A stretch of DNA of 64,000 nucleotides from Desulfoarculaceae bacterium (GCA_019429465.1 JAHYIV010000014.1:1-64000); one strand, 5' to 3'; positions 1 through 9,095 are shown, numbered from the stretch's first letter. The notes: generated by a model not told the origin, from the sequence alone. Numbers and translations: made by a program.

Positions 1-66
1 CAAATGCACCTTAAATTGACAATCAAAATCAATAGTGATACCTTCAAATTCTGGGAGTGATCCCAT
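1..66 (-). CDS. 5' end of an unidentified protein (partial)
   Basis: The complement strand carries a strong Shine-Dalgarno sequence (AAGGAGGG, complement of 72-79) a few bases before an ATG at 66, followed by 22 open codons that run off the window. The start is convincing. The visible residues (MGSLPEFEGITIDF...) are too few to identify a family. The gene is divergent from the rhomboid gene at 333. Confidence 0.5.
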   Translation of the reverse strand, partial: MGSLPEFEGITIDFDCQFKVHL

Positions 67-229
67 CTTGCCCTCCTTGTTTATGGTTAGTTCGTCAAAA
101 CTATTATTACCATAAAAAGGGAGGGCAATTTTTACTATTTCATGCCCAGGGTCTCTCTTTTTCTACGTTACCAAACCTTTAACGTAAGGGTAACAGGATA
201 GTTTTTTTTATTGACAAGAACTGCCATAT

Positions 230-305
230 CAGTGCCTTACAGATTGTTTTCTTGCAAAAAAACAAGAAAACAATCTGTAAGGCACTGATCCCGTTCATCG
301 GGGTT
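230..305 (+). repeat. Dispersed palindromic element, family I, copy 1
   Basis: A perfect inverted repeat with 25-bp arms spans 230-287 (starts CAGTGCCTTACAG, ends CTGTAAGGCACTG) around a short A-rich loop. It is followed by the family tail TCCCGTTCATCGGGGTT. The same palindrome plus tail recurs at 22897, 30665 (inverted), 32426 (inverted), 43839 and 63361. This copy lies just upstream of the rhomboid gene and could act as a hairpin in its leader, but that is inference. Confidence 0.85.
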
Positions 306-332
306 GGAAATATCAACTAATCAAGCCGCCAT

Positions 333-1175
333 ATGACTGTCTCTCACAAGAAATCTCAGCTCTGCCCGAACTGCCGTGGCCTTATCAGCCGGAACGAATC
401 TATCTGCCCTTATTGCGGCCTCAAGAATCCAGGCTCCTGGTGGAAAAACAGTGGCTTGCTCCGCCTGTTCCTTGATCCTGAGCTTTTTCTCAACGGGTTG
501 ATCGGTCTCAATGTCGCCCTCTTTGTTGTTTCGTTGATCATGATTCCCGGTGGTATGGGTATGGGTATGAGTCCCTTTGGCTTTCTGTCGCCGGACAACC
601 GGAGCCTCCTGCTGCTGGGGGCGACCGGTACCATGCCCATCGAAACCCTGCACCGCTGGTGGTCGCTGGTCTCGGCCAGCTATCTGCACGGCAGTCTGCT
701 CCATCTCATCTTCAATCTCATCGCCCTGCGTCAGCTCGCCCCGCTTATTATCCAGGAATACGGTCTGGCCCGGATGTTCAGCATCTATACCCTGGGCGGT
801 ATCGGCGGCTTTCTGCTCTCCTATCTGGCCGGGGTTCCTTTTACCATCGGCGCATCGGCCGCAGTCTGTGCCCTGATCGGAGCGGCCCTTTATTATGGGA
901 AAAGCCGGGGAGGCAGCTATGGCCGGCAGGTGTTCCAGCAGATCGGCGGCTGGGCCATAGGTATTTTCGTCTTTGGTCTGTTGGTGCCGGGGATCAACAA
1001 CTGGGCCCATGGAGGCGGCATGGCCGCGGGCATTCTCTGCGGACTGCTCATGGGGTATCAGGAAAACCGCCGGGAAATGCTCAGCCACCGTCTGTTCGGT
1101 GTCGCCTGTGTCGTAGGGACAATCCTGATCCTGCTCTGGGCCTTGGCAAGCGCGGTTATCTACCGTTTTTTCTGA
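333..1175 (+). CDS. Rhomboid-family intramembrane serine protease with N-terminal zinc ribbon
   Basis: This is a 280-residue membrane protein. Residues 11-28 hold two CxxC pairs (C11, C14, C25, C28), a zinc-ribbon layout. The rest is hydrophobic with the rhomboid features: an HxxxxHxxxN segment (H119, H124, N128), a GAS motif with the probable catalytic Ser175, and His226 in NNWAHGGG as the dyad partner. Rhomboids cleave transmembrane helices within the inner membrane. Here GAS is followed by Ala rather than the usual Gly, a tolerated variation. The substrate cannot be inferred. The gene stands alone between a family I repeat and a small membrane-protein gene. Confidence 0.88.
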   Translation: MTVSHKKSQLCPNCRGLISRNESICPYCGLKNPGSWWKNSGLLRLFLDPELFLNGLIGLNVALFVVSLIMIPGGMGMGMSPFGFLSPDNRSLLLLGATGTMPIETLHRWWSLVSASYLHGSLLHLIFNLIALRQLAPLIIQEYGLARMFSIYTLGGIGGFLLSYLAGVPFTIGASAAVCALIGAALYYGKSRGGSYGRQVFQQIGGWAIGIFVFGLLVPGINNWAHGGGMAAGILCGLLMGYQENRREMLSHRLFGVACVVGTILILLWALASAVIYRFF

Positions 1176-1271
1176 GTTATCCCGCAGGATTTATCTGGCT
1201 GGCAAAGAGGGTAGGGGAAGACGGAAATAGTTCATAAGACAGGTGGGTTGTCGAGGTCGTAAGGGTGAAGA

Positions 1272-1505
1272 ATGATGCAAAGCATAGTGTCCGTAGTTGA
1301 TCAATTAAGTTGGTGGATGGTTATAATCTTATGCGTAACCCTCGGGCTTGCGCCTTTTACCCCGCCTCATATTATCGAAAAAGTATTCATGCTGATCCAG
1401 GGAACCCTGGTCAGGCCTGTGGACTGGTTTGACCTGTTTTTCCATGGAGTTCCGTGGATTCTTTTACTCTTGAAAATATTGGCATACGGTAGCAGGAAAC
1501 AATAA
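1272..1505 (+). CDS. Small conserved membrane protein
   Basis: This 77-residue protein has two hydrophobic stretches (about residues 14-30 and 58-72) around a short loop with GTLVRPVDWFDL. AAGGG at 1261-1265 precedes the start; two adjacent ATGs (1272, 1275) are possible. Short proteins of this type occur in Desulfobacterota and are sometimes labelled RND transporter in databases, without clear functional support. No function is assigned. It sits 20 bp before the glycosylase-like gene and may be co-transcribed with it. Confidence 0.6.
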   Translation: MMQSIVSVVDQLSWWMVIILCVTLGLAPFTPPHIIEKVFMLIQGTLVRPVDWFDLFFHGVPWILLLLKILAYGSRKQ

Positions 1506-1526
1506 ACAGTTGGCAGATGACACACT

Positions 1527-2231
1527 ATGCGCATTTGGGATATAAGTCCGGGATATTTGAACCGCCAAAGCCTGCTTGGAGAGCATCGTGAACTGCATGG
1601 AATTGTATCGATCATTGTCAATAATAAGAAGGGATATTCCAGACACCCCGAGACCATTCGTTGGGTCGGCTGTGGCTGGTCACTCTGGATGCGTCACCAG
1701 TTGCTGGCTGCGGAAATGTCTCTGCGAGGCTTTCGTGATAAAACCCCTGTGCTGACACGCACCAATGAGGGAGTGTGGCCGGAGGTCTATATCGATGAAC
1801 CTGTCCGGCAATTTCAACTGCTGGAAGCCAAGTATGAAAACCGTGATCAGGGCCGTATCCCTCTGCCTGCAGACGCGCAGCAGCTCTGGAGCCATCATAA
1901 ATATTCAGTACTGGCCCGCGATGTAACGATGTACAAGATATTCGGCAGGCAGGTCTCGGCCATGAAACCCGGTGATGATTTTACGGATATGGCCAGGATA
2001 CTCACTGAACTCCTCAGAGAGCAGCCTTCGACCGGAGGCATCAGGAACGCCCTGCAACATATGTGGGGCTATGTATCCGATGATCCTGCCAAGTCGGAGG
2101 GTGATATTGAGTCCTGGTCATTGCAGAGATTGTTTGACGAAATACAGCGACTCTCTCTGGCCAGCGAAGAATCTTATCTGATGGCGTCAACTGCCTTGAG
2201 CGAGCTGCAAGTGTGGATTCCGGATGCATGA
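1527..2231 (+). CDS. Pyrimidine-dimer DNA glycosylase (T4 endonuclease V-like) fused to a DUF1722 domain
   Basis: This is a 234-residue protein. The N-terminal 100 or so residues resemble the Pyr_excise family: an MRIWDISP start and a GEHREL segment (18-23) that aligns by eye with AEYREL of phage T4 endonuclease V, where the Glu is catalytic. From about residue 115 the HKYSVLARD motif (124-132) marks a DUF1722 domain, as in YbgA and at the end of some photolyase-related proteins. The combination points to repair of UV or other base damage. The two-domain reading is by eye, and catalytic activity is inferred only. Confidence 0.7.
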   Translation: MRIWDISPGYLNRQSLLGEHRELHGIVSIIVNNKKGYSRHPETIRWVGCGWSLWMRHQLLAAEMSLRGFRDKTPVLTRTNEGVWPEVYIDEPVRQFQLLEAKYENRDQGRIPLPADAQQLWSHHKYSVLARDVTMYKIFGRQVSAMKPGDDFTDMARILTELLREQPSTGGIRNALQHMWGYVSDDPAKSEGDIESWSLQRLFDEIQRLSLASEESYLMASTALSELQVWIPDA

Positions 2232-2414
2232 CAGCTCGTTTGAGCTGGACGGATGGTTGAAACGTGGGCACTTTCCCCTCTCTCACCCTATCTTTCTTCC
2301 GCCGAACAACTCTTTTGATCCTTTGCCCATTTTCAAGCTCAGTTTTTGGGAGGTTGCCATTCTGCTCAATCCCTTATTATTCGCTTATTATCCGGTAGTG
2401 GTCAGGTGATTTTT

Positions 2415-3608
2415 ATGGAAAAACAAGGTGCTCCAGGTAACGATAAAAAAATCGGTGTGCTGATCGGTGGTTCTGGACTGATCGGTGGTGGTATCCTTCA
2501 TTATTTCAAGACCAGGAATGAAGACAAATTCGAGCTGCTGGCGCCCAACAGTAAACAATTGAGTTTGCGGGAGCCGAATGATCTCCAGCTTTATCTGAAA
2601 AGGTACACCCCTGATTTTATCATCAATACTGCTATCACCGCCATTGACAGTAATCCGCTGCTTACCCTTGAAACAAATTATCTTGGCACGGTCAATCTGG
2701 CCAGGGCCGCAGTCGACCTTGGTATTCCCTATATCCATTTCAGTTCAGCCGCGGTCATGCCGACGGGCGAGAATCTTGGCGAAGATAATCAACTAAAATT
2801 AACCCCTGAACTGGCCAACTACCCTAAATCTAAATTACTGGCAGAACTGGCCCTTCAGGAAATGCACCGCACCCTCGGGCTTGATTATACCAATATCCGT
2901 CTGGCTGTGGTCTATGGAGCGCATGATCATAAAATACAGGGCTTTCAACGGATGCTCTTTGCCCTGGCTGATCAAACCATGCCGTTTCTTTTTACTGATG
3001 AGCAGGCCATGCATTCTTACTCTAATGCGAAAAAGATCCCTTTTTTCGTCGACCATATTCTGAATCATCGTGAGGAGTTTGGCGGCCAGACCTTTCACTT
3101 TGTCGATCCCAGTCCAGTGACCTTAAGCCAACTTATTCTCACCATCAAGTCTTACCTGGAACTGAAGCGGCCACGGGAAATTTTCCTGCCCTATCCATTG
3201 GCCAGGTTCGGTGCCGATTGTATGGTTGCCTTGACCCGGATGCTGAGACGGATCGGTATTGAGTCCAAAATGCCGCCCGAGTTGATGTTTCTGAAGAATT
3301 TTTACCAGATGCAGACTCTCTCGGCGACAAAACTCTGTCAGTCGAGCTTTGTTGATCCAGATCCGAGGGTCACCATTTTCACCGAATTGCCTGCGTTGAT
3401 CCAATATTATCTGACTCGCTGGGAAGATCTTAATCTCTTGGTTCCGGAAAATGAGGTTTTTTTTGATCCAAAGAAACGGGCGGACATCTTTCTGACCGAT
3501 CCTGAACAGATCCTTGCATCCATCAAGGATGAGATCTCTTCTCCTTTTCTCGATACCTGCATGTGGCCACGAGGTGGTGATATCGTTTCCACTGCGGAAG
3601 ACAAATAG
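2415..3608 (+). CDS. NAD-dependent epimerase/dehydratase (extended SDR)
   Basis: This is a 397-residue protein. A nucleotide-binding GGSGLIGGG loop lies at 18-26, serines are at 110-111, and the catalytic-type YPKSK is at 136-140, as in extended short-chain dehydrogenases acting on nucleotide sugars. The start at 2415 follows AGGTGA. The C-terminal 100 residues are longer than a minimal epimerase and unassigned. It is probably involved in surface polysaccharide or sugar-nucleotide metabolism, but no neighbouring glycosyltransferases confirm that. The substrate is unknown. Confidence 0.8.
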   Translation: MEKQGAPGNDKKIGVLIGGSGLIGGGILHYFKTRNEDKFELLAPNSKQLSLREPNDLQLYLKRYTPDFIINTAITAIDSNPLLTLETNYLGTVNLARAAVDLGIPYIHFSSAAVMPTGENLGEDNQLKLTPELANYPKSKLLAELALQEMHRTLGLDYTNIRLAVVYGAHDHKIQGFQRMLFALADQTMPFLFTDEQAMHSYSNAKKIPFFVDHILNHREEFGGQTFHFVDPSPVTLSQLILTIKSYLELKRPREIFLPYPLARFGADCMVALTRMLRRIGIESKMPPELMFLKNFYQMQTLSATKLCQSSFVDPDPRVTIFTELPALIQYYLTRWEDLNLLVPENEVFFDPKKRADIFLTDPEQILASIKDEISSPFLDTCMWPRGGDIVSTAEDK

Positions 3609-3816
3609 CGCCAAAATATGATGAATGAATGCCGGATGATTGCTGGATTCAGGTGGTAGTTGACAGGGCGCTAATTTAGGGGAAGACCAATGTTTCTTTC
3701 CGGTGTATGGTCATGTTGGGTTCAATCGAGGACCGTTGTCTGTCCCGAACCATCCTCTTCTCATCCTGCATAGTATCCTGAGTAGTTCCTGTTAATTATT
3801 GTGAGAATGTATCCTT

Positions 3817-6162
3817 ATGCGATCCTTTTATCTTTTTCTTCTTTCTCTTCTGTTCCCTCTCTTCTGTTCCCTCTCTTTGGCTCATGCCGAGGATCTGCCG
3901 GATATCCCTGTTGCCATTGAAACGCAACTGTATCAAGGAACCGTTGAAGAGGTTACGGCTTTTATCGGTAAACGGCAGGCCCAGGTTGAAGGCCTTATTA
4001 CCCTGATTACCACAGATATGCAGAAGGGGAAGGCGGAGAATGGGAAGATAGTTTTTACCACTCTCCTGGATCTGTTTCAGGGGCTTTCTTTTCAGTTGAA
4101 AAACCTGCAGGCTGAGCTGGTCAGGTCTGAATTGCCGCCCATGCAGATTCCGTCTCCTGGCTCTCCCCCGTATAAGCTGGACGTATTTGATGAGATGATG
4201 TCCTTTCAACAGAAAGCTGTCCTGCAACTTGGAATGTATGAAGAAAATCTTGGCTATGGAGAGGCCAGGATTGCCTCCCTGAAGGATGAATTAACGATCT
4301 TGCTGCCTCTGTACGTTCAGGTGAAATCAGAAGATAGCAGCCGAATGCAGGCCTATGAACAGTTGGCGTATATCCTGAACCTGCAACATGAATACGCCAT
4401 CCTCCAGCTTAAAAGACCGAGGCTGAACAAGGCCCTGACTGAGGTGCGTGTTGTGGTCAAGGAGGCGAGTGCTCAGGCAGAGAAGGTCTTTGGGCAATTA
4501 CAGATTGGCAAGGAAGATATTGCGGAGCTGAAAAAAAAAGTCGATTTGCTGAACGAAAGCCATGCCGCCAGTCTGGCCAAACTGAACGCCGAGAATTTAG
4601 ATCTCAATAAGCAAAGTGTGGTCGCTGAATCAAAACTGGATAAAGCTATTACTGCCATTACCTCGAAGGCAAAGGGCGACACAGCGGTAGCCGTCCTCGA
4701 GGACGAGAAGCAACGGCTTGAGCTCGTGCTTGAGGCGATCAGGCTCCGGCAAAAGTCAATCATTCAGAAGAAGATGAATCTGGGGCTGGCACTTCAGGGC
4801 ATGATGTTCAGGCAGGAGTGGCTTACTGCCTATGTTGAGATGAATGACGGGGAAAAGCCATCTGCTTTTATCGAACAATGGCGCAAAAAAAGTGCTGAGC
4901 TGATAGCACAAAAGGAGACCCTGGTACAGGATTTGTCTCTGGCCACGCAAAAAAGAGCTGATCTGACCCAGCGTCTGGTCTCCATTACCAGCAAGGTGGG
5001 ACCTGACGGTAATCAGGAATTACAGACGATCTTTGCCAAACAGGCAGAAAAAACAATGGGGAATCTGGATGCCTTTATTATCGGTATCACTAATAATGTC
5101 CATGACCTGAACCAGTTACGTGATGAAACAGCTTTGGTCCTGCAGCTTCTGCTGAACAGGATGGACCGTGGCGAGCGCTTTCTCTCCTGGGGGTTGGCCT
5201 ATGTTACCGATAAATGGGAGCAGAGCAGGGCCGTCCTTTATTATCCCCTGGTCACCATTGGTGAAACATCAATTACCCTTATCACTATCTTTAAGGTGAT
5301 TGTCCTGCTATTGGTCGGGGTGCGTATTCTCAATGTCATCCGCCGGAAGACGGCGTGTCTGTTAACTGAGAGAACTGCCATGACGCCGGGGGCGGTCCAT
5401 TCGATGACCACCCTTGTCTATTATGCGGCGTTTGTTCTTGGCCTCCTCATTATCCTCTCCACCATCGGTTTTAATGTCAGTCAGTTGGGCATTATTTTTG
5501 GGGCGCTGAGTGTGGGTGTTGGTTTTGGTCTGCAGACCATCGCCAATAATTTTGTCAGCGGGATTATCCTGCTTACTGAGCAGCCCATCCAGGTTGGTGA
5601 CTATGTGGAGCTTGAGGCTGGAATTACCGGCGAGGTCAAAAAGATATCGATTCGAGCCACTATTGTCAGGACCTTTGATGGTGAAGATGTCATTGTCCCT
5701 AACTCTGAACTTGTTTCCAGCCGGGTCAATACCTGGAGTTATGAAGACAACTGGCGGCGGTTGAAGATCCCTTTTGGGGTGTCTTATGATTCTGATCCGG
5801 CTGAGGTGGCTCGCCTCGCCGAAGAGGCAGCCAGGGAGGTTAAGGTGACCAAGGAAGACGCCGCCCATCCCCTGCGTGTATTTTTTGAGGGGTTCGGTGA
5901 TAACAGTCTTGATTTTTCGATCCGACCCTGGTGCTGGATGAATCAGATCAATGCCCAGACGGGGATGATCAGCGATTATTATTTTTCCCTGTTCAAGAAA
6001 TTCAAGGACGCCGGGATTAAGATTCCTTTTCCACAGACGGATCTGCATCTCAAATCCATATCACCTGAGGTGCTGGCGATTCTGCAACAAAAGGCTGCCG
6101 TGTCTGGACAGTCTGGATCTGGGGAATCCGGGCATGATGGCGGGGAGCACAAGGTATTATAA
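3817..6162 (+). CDS. MscS-family mechanosensitive ion channel with large periplasmic domain
   Basis: This is a 781-residue protein with a signal peptide (about 1-24), a long charged helical coiled-coil region (about 25-480), several transmembrane helices (about 485-590) and a C-terminal MscS domain. The pore-lining and beta-domain segment is clear: GALSVGVGFGLQTIANN followed by QPIQVGDYVEL. The architecture is of the MscK/MscM (KefA) type, although it is shorter than E. coli MscK. It would release solutes on hypo-osmotic shock. One base separates its stop from the next start, so it is probably co-transcribed with the ydbH-like gene, an envelope-maintenance context. Confidence 0.88.
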   Translation: MRSFYLFLLSLLFPLFCSLSLAHAEDLPDIPVAIETQLYQGTVEEVTAFIGKRQAQVEGLITLITTDMQKGKAENGKIVFTTLLDLFQGLSFQLKNLQAELVRSELPPMQIPSPGSPPYKLDVFDEMMSFQQKAVLQLGMYEENLGYGEARIASLKDELTILLPLYVQVKSEDSSRMQAYEQLAYILNLQHEYAILQLKRPRLNKALTEVRVVVKEASAQAEKVFGQLQIGKEDIAELKKKVDLLNESHAASLAKLNAENLDLNKQSVVAESKLDKAITAITSKAKGDTAVAVLEDEKQRLELVLEAIRLRQKSIIQKKMNLGLALQGMMFRQEWLTAYVEMNDGEKPSAFIEQWRKKSAELIAQKETLVQDLSLATQKRADLTQRLVSITSKVGPDGNQELQTIFAKQAEKTMGNLDAFIIGITNNVHDLNQLRDETALVLQLLLNRMDRGERFLSWGLAYVTDKWEQSRAVLYYPLVTIGETSITLITIFKVIVLLLVGVRILNVIRRKTACLLTERTAMTPGAVHSMTTLVYYAAFVLGLLIILSTIGFNVSQLGIIFGALSVGVGFGLQTIANNFVSGIILLTEQPIQVGDYVELEAGITGEVKKISIRATIVRTFDGEDVIVPNSELVSSRVNTWSYEDNWRRLKIPFGVSYDSDPAEVARLAEEAAREVKVTKEDAAHPLRVFFEGFGDNSLDFSIRPWCWMNQINAQTGMISDYYFSLFKKFKDAGIKIPFPQTDLHLKSISPEVLAILQQKAAVSGQSGSGESGHDGGEHKVL

Positions 6163-6163
6163 C

Positions 6164-8293
6164 ATGGTGAAAAAACGGCTGGGGTGGATTCTGGGTGCAG
6201 GGACATTGGTGCTGCTGGCCCTCTGGGCTGTGCTGTGGGTGAGTCTCTTGCCGCTTGTGGAAAAAAGCATAGAGTATCTGGTGACCAGGTCTCTGCCGGA
6301 TCAACCCTTTTCCTGTACGGTGCGTCGGGTTGGAATTTCCGGGGCCGAACTGGAAGCAATTGTTCTGGGGGACCCTGAGAAACCGGCACTGCGCATTGAT
6401 TCTCTGCAACTCAACTATTCCCTGTCCGGTCTTTTGTCCCGCCATATAGAGCGTCTGGCCCTTGAGGGGTTGCAGATTCAAGGAGAATGGCTGGATGGCC
6501 GTTTTGTCCCTGACGGGTTTTCCAGAGATGACGGGCGGGCGAAGCCAACAGCAGCGTCTGATTTCTCCTTGCCCGGCACTATCGGCCAGCTCAGCATCAA
6601 CCGCGGCCTGCTTCGTTACGAGGTGGACGGCCGCACGGAACAATGGCCTTTTCGTCTGCAGTTTGGCCAGGAAAATCATGAAGACAGGGGAGATGTTACG
6701 GCGCCGTTGACGGGTTCGCTCACACTCCAACCGCAAGGCCAGGAGCTTGCCATCACCCTCAAGGCAGCGGTGGTGGACCAGGTCCTCAGCTTCAAGGTGG
6801 GAACTCACGATTTTCCATTGATATTCCTGGCCGCTTTTCTGGGGCAGGATCTCAGCGGTAGTCTGCAGCTTGCCGCCGAGGGCAGGGTGGTTTTAAGCCC
6901 GTTTGCTGTCAGCTCTCTTGATCTGCGTTGCAAGATTGAAAAATTTGTCATGAGAGGTGAAAACAACAGCTGGCGCCTCAATGGAGCCGGGGCTGCAGGT
7001 ACGCCGCCATTTCTGGTCTTGTTCTCCGTGGCCGATGGTAAATGGCACTTTGAAAGCAATGGTCTTGCGCTCCACTCCCCGGTTGAGTTGATGGTCTCCG
7101 AGCTGAAGGGCGAAGGTCTCCTTGCCGACGGCGGAACCTCTCTCGCCGGCTCTCTGCAACTTGCCCGGATCATGCTGAACGGTCAAGACCTGGGTGGGCT
7201 TCTGCTTTCGGCAGAGCAGCAGGCAGAGGGTGTCCTCTTTGCCGGCAGCCATGAAAGCAAGGTCTTGCAGGGGATGAACCTCAAGATCAAGGGAGAGGCG
7301 GGCCGTTCACCGGTAAAAGGTCTGCACGGATCACTGCAGCTTTCTGCGCCCAAGCAGAAGTTCACCGCCTTTAATCTGGGGAGGTTAGTCCAGGCAAAGC
7401 AGGAGCTCACCCTGGCAGGCGAGATCGGACTGCAGGCTGCCGGTTCCTTCTCCGAGGGAAGAAAGAATGGGGATTTTCAGTTGCAGCTGCACAACACCCG
7501 TCTGGAGCTGCCTGCCAGTGAGGTTGTGGTCTCAGGCCTCAATCTTTCGCTGGCGCTCCCTGATCTTTTCCAGCAAAGGAGCCTGCCGGCCCAGCCCCTG
7601 AGTTTTGCCTCGGCCAAGGTCGGCAATCTTGTCTTTGCCGACGGGAAATTTGCCTTTCAGGTAGAATCTTCCACCTCTCTGCTGCTGGAGAGCGGTGTTT
7701 TTGGCTGGTGCGACGGCCATGTCTCCACCGAGTCCCTGCGATTGAGCACAAGCAGCAAGGAGTATGAAATAACATTATTGTGTGACCGCTTGAGTCTTGC
7801 CGACCTCTTTGCCCAGCTGGGTGTGGAGCGGGCAGAGGGGGAGGGGACCCTGAACGGCAGGATTCCCATTACCGTTGTCGATGGCAGGCTGCGTTTTGTC
7901 GATGGTCTTCTCTCCTCGCCTCCCGGAGAGGGCGGCAAGATCAGAATGAGGGATGTGGGGCTGTTAACTGCCGGGATTCCCGAGGGGAGCGCACAGTTTG
8001 CCCAGCTTGATTTTGCCGGTGAGGCCCTGAAAGATTTCAGTTACAACTCGGCCAAGTTGCTGCTGAAGAGCGAGGATGATGATCTTCTTCTGCAGATAAA
8101 GCTTGACGGTCAGCCGGTTCATCCGCTACCTTTCAGGTATAATAGTCAGCTCGGCAGCTTCACCCGTCTGCAGGTGGGAGAAACCGGTGGAATCATCCAA
8201 CCCATTCGTCTTGATATAAACCTGCGGTTGCCCTTTGAAAAGATCATGGAGTACGGTGGCGGCATGCAGAAATTGTATAAAATGACCCAGTGA
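6164..8293 (+). CDS. ydbH: YdbH-like AsmA-family intermembrane lipid-transport protein
   Basis: This is a 709-residue protein with one N-terminal transmembrane anchor (about 7-28) and a long beta-rich periplasmic body typical of AsmA-like lipid-conduit proteins. The C-terminal segment resembles the E. coli YdbH domain once called dicarboxylate transport. The identification is strengthened by the next two genes, which look like ynbE and ydbL, the E. coli operon order. In E. coli, YdbH acts redundantly with TamB and YhdP in phospholipid supply to the outer membrane, working with the lipoprotein YnbE. The ATG at 6164 follows AAGGT; an in-frame ATG at 6134 would overlap mscS. Confidence 0.8.
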   Translation: MVKKRLGWILGAGTLVLLALWAVLWVSLLPLVEKSIEYLVTRSLPDQPFSCTVRRVGISGAELEAIVLGDPEKPALRIDSLQLNYSLSGLLSRHIERLALEGLQIQGEWLDGRFVPDGFSRDDGRAKPTAASDFSLPGTIGQLSINRGLLRYEVDGRTEQWPFRLQFGQENHEDRGDVTAPLTGSLTLQPQGQELAITLKAAVVDQVLSFKVGTHDFPLIFLAAFLGQDLSGSLQLAAEGRVVLSPFAVSSLDLRCKIEKFVMRGENNSWRLNGAGAAGTPPFLVLFSVADGKWHFESNGLALHSPVELMVSELKGEGLLADGGTSLAGSLQLARIMLNGQDLGGLLLSAEQQAEGVLFAGSHESKVLQGMNLKIKGEAGRSPVKGLHGSLQLSAPKQKFTAFNLGRLVQAKQELTLAGEIGLQAAGSFSEGRKNGDFQLQLHNTRLELPASEVVVSGLNLSLALPDLFQQRSLPAQPLSFASAKVGNLVFADGKFAFQVESSTSLLLESGVFGWCDGHVSTESLRLSTSSKEYEITLLCDRLSLADLFAQLGVERAEGEGTLNGRIPITVVDGRLRFVDGLLSSPPGEGGKIRMRDVGLLTAGIPEGSAQFAQLDFAGEALKDFSYNSAKLLLKSEDDDLLLQIKLDGQPVHPLPFRYNSQLGSFTRLQVGETGGIIQPIRLDINLRLPFEKIMEYGGGMQKLYKMTQ

Positions 8294-8309
8294 GGCAAAA
8301 GGAGCATTG

Positions 8310-8507
8310 ATGAAGGAAAAAAGAAGTTTGGTACTGCTGGTGGCCTTGGCCCTGCTGCTGCCGGGATGCACCCGCCATGAGATACAGGTGGCACCCGTGG
8401 AGATAAAACCCATCCACATCACTATTGATGTCAATATCAAGGTGGATCGGGCCCTGGATGATTTCTTCGGCGATCTGGACAAGGCTGCCACTGAGCAGAA
8501 GAAATAA
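8310..8507 (+). CDS. ynbE: YnbE-like outer-membrane lipoprotein
   Basis: This is a 65-residue lipoprotein. A hydrophobic signal ends in the lipobox LLPGC (Cys20), and the short mature part contains IDVNIKVDRALDDFFGDLD, a pattern seen in YnbE proteins. A good ribosome site (AAGGAG) precedes the ATG at 8310. In E. coli, YnbE partners YdbH to bridge the periplasm. Position directly after the ydbH-like gene supports the call. The short length means the identification leans heavily on context. Confidence 0.78.
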   Translation: MKEKRSLVLLVALALLLPGCTRHEIQVAPVEIKPIHITIDVNIKVDRALDDFFGDLDKAATEQKK

Positions 8508-8536
8508 AAAAATACAGATAATACACATAATTGGTG

Positions 8537-8914
8537 ATGAAAATGCAAAGACAATGGTTGTTTTTTCTGCTCATGGGCTTGGTGTCCGTCCTGTTTTTTT
8601 TCTCGGTTGTCAGCGCCGCCAGCGGTATCAAAGAGCGCATGGCCGAAAGGCTGCCGGAGATCGTGGCTCTGAAGGACCAAGGCGTAATCGGTGAAGACAA
8701 TCTGGGCTATCTGCAGTTTGTCGGGGCGGCCAAGGAAAAGGCGGAGCTGGTGCAGTCGGAAAATGATGATCGCCTTCAGGTTTACCAGGGCATTGCCAAG
8801 CAGCAGGGCACAACTGCTGATCTGGTAGGGAGGAGACGGGCCCAGCAGATCATGGATATTGCCCTGCCCGGTCACTGGCTGCAGGATGAAAATGGACGCT
8901 GGTATAAGAAATAG
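8537..8914 (+). CDS. ydbL: YdbL-like periplasmic protein (DUF1318)
   Basis: This is a 125-residue protein with a signal peptide ending near VVSAA (about residue 26). The mature part begins GIKERMAERLPEIVALK and ends GHWLQDENGRWYKK, both characteristic of DUF1318/YdbL. In E. coli, YdbL is encoded with YdbH and YnbE and is proposed to modulate their assembly. ATG choices at 8537 and 8543 differ by two residues; 8537 is taken. It is the last gene of the mscS-ydbH-ynbE-ydbL run and is followed by a bidirectional terminator. Confidence 0.78.
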   Translation: MKMQRQWLFFLLMGLVSVLFFFSVVSAASGIKERMAERLPEIVALKDQGVIGEDNLGYLQFVGAAKEKAELVQSENDDRLQVYQGIAKQQGTTADLVGRRRAQQIMDIALPGHWLQDENGRWYKK

Positions 8915-9055
8915 CGGCAACAATTTTTAAAATGGTGGTAACTTCCAGCAGCACCTCATCTGCTTCGTCATCGGCCTGCTTATGTACGCACCAGTACACT
9001 TTGCTGGCCTCTTTCTCGCATATGAGGCACTGCTGAATAGTTACAAATGGTGACA

Positions 9056-9095
9056 AGAAAAAGCCCTGCCCGGCTATGCCGGACAGGGCTTTTTC
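9056..9095. terminator. Bidirectional rho-independent terminator
   Basis: The hairpin AGCCCTGCCCGGC/GCCGGACAGGGCT has one internal mismatch and is flanked by an A-run on the left and a T-run on the right, so it can terminate on both strands. It sits between the convergent ydbL and Yip1-like genes. The 140 bases between ydbL and this hairpin hold nothing identifiable. Confidence 0.85.

Noticed and set aside
321-1088. Long open frame antisense to the rhomboid gene
   Set aside because: It is a shadow of the opposite strand's codon bias: low-complexity, His/Gln-rich translation with no ribosome site. The sense strand encodes a well-supported rhomboid.
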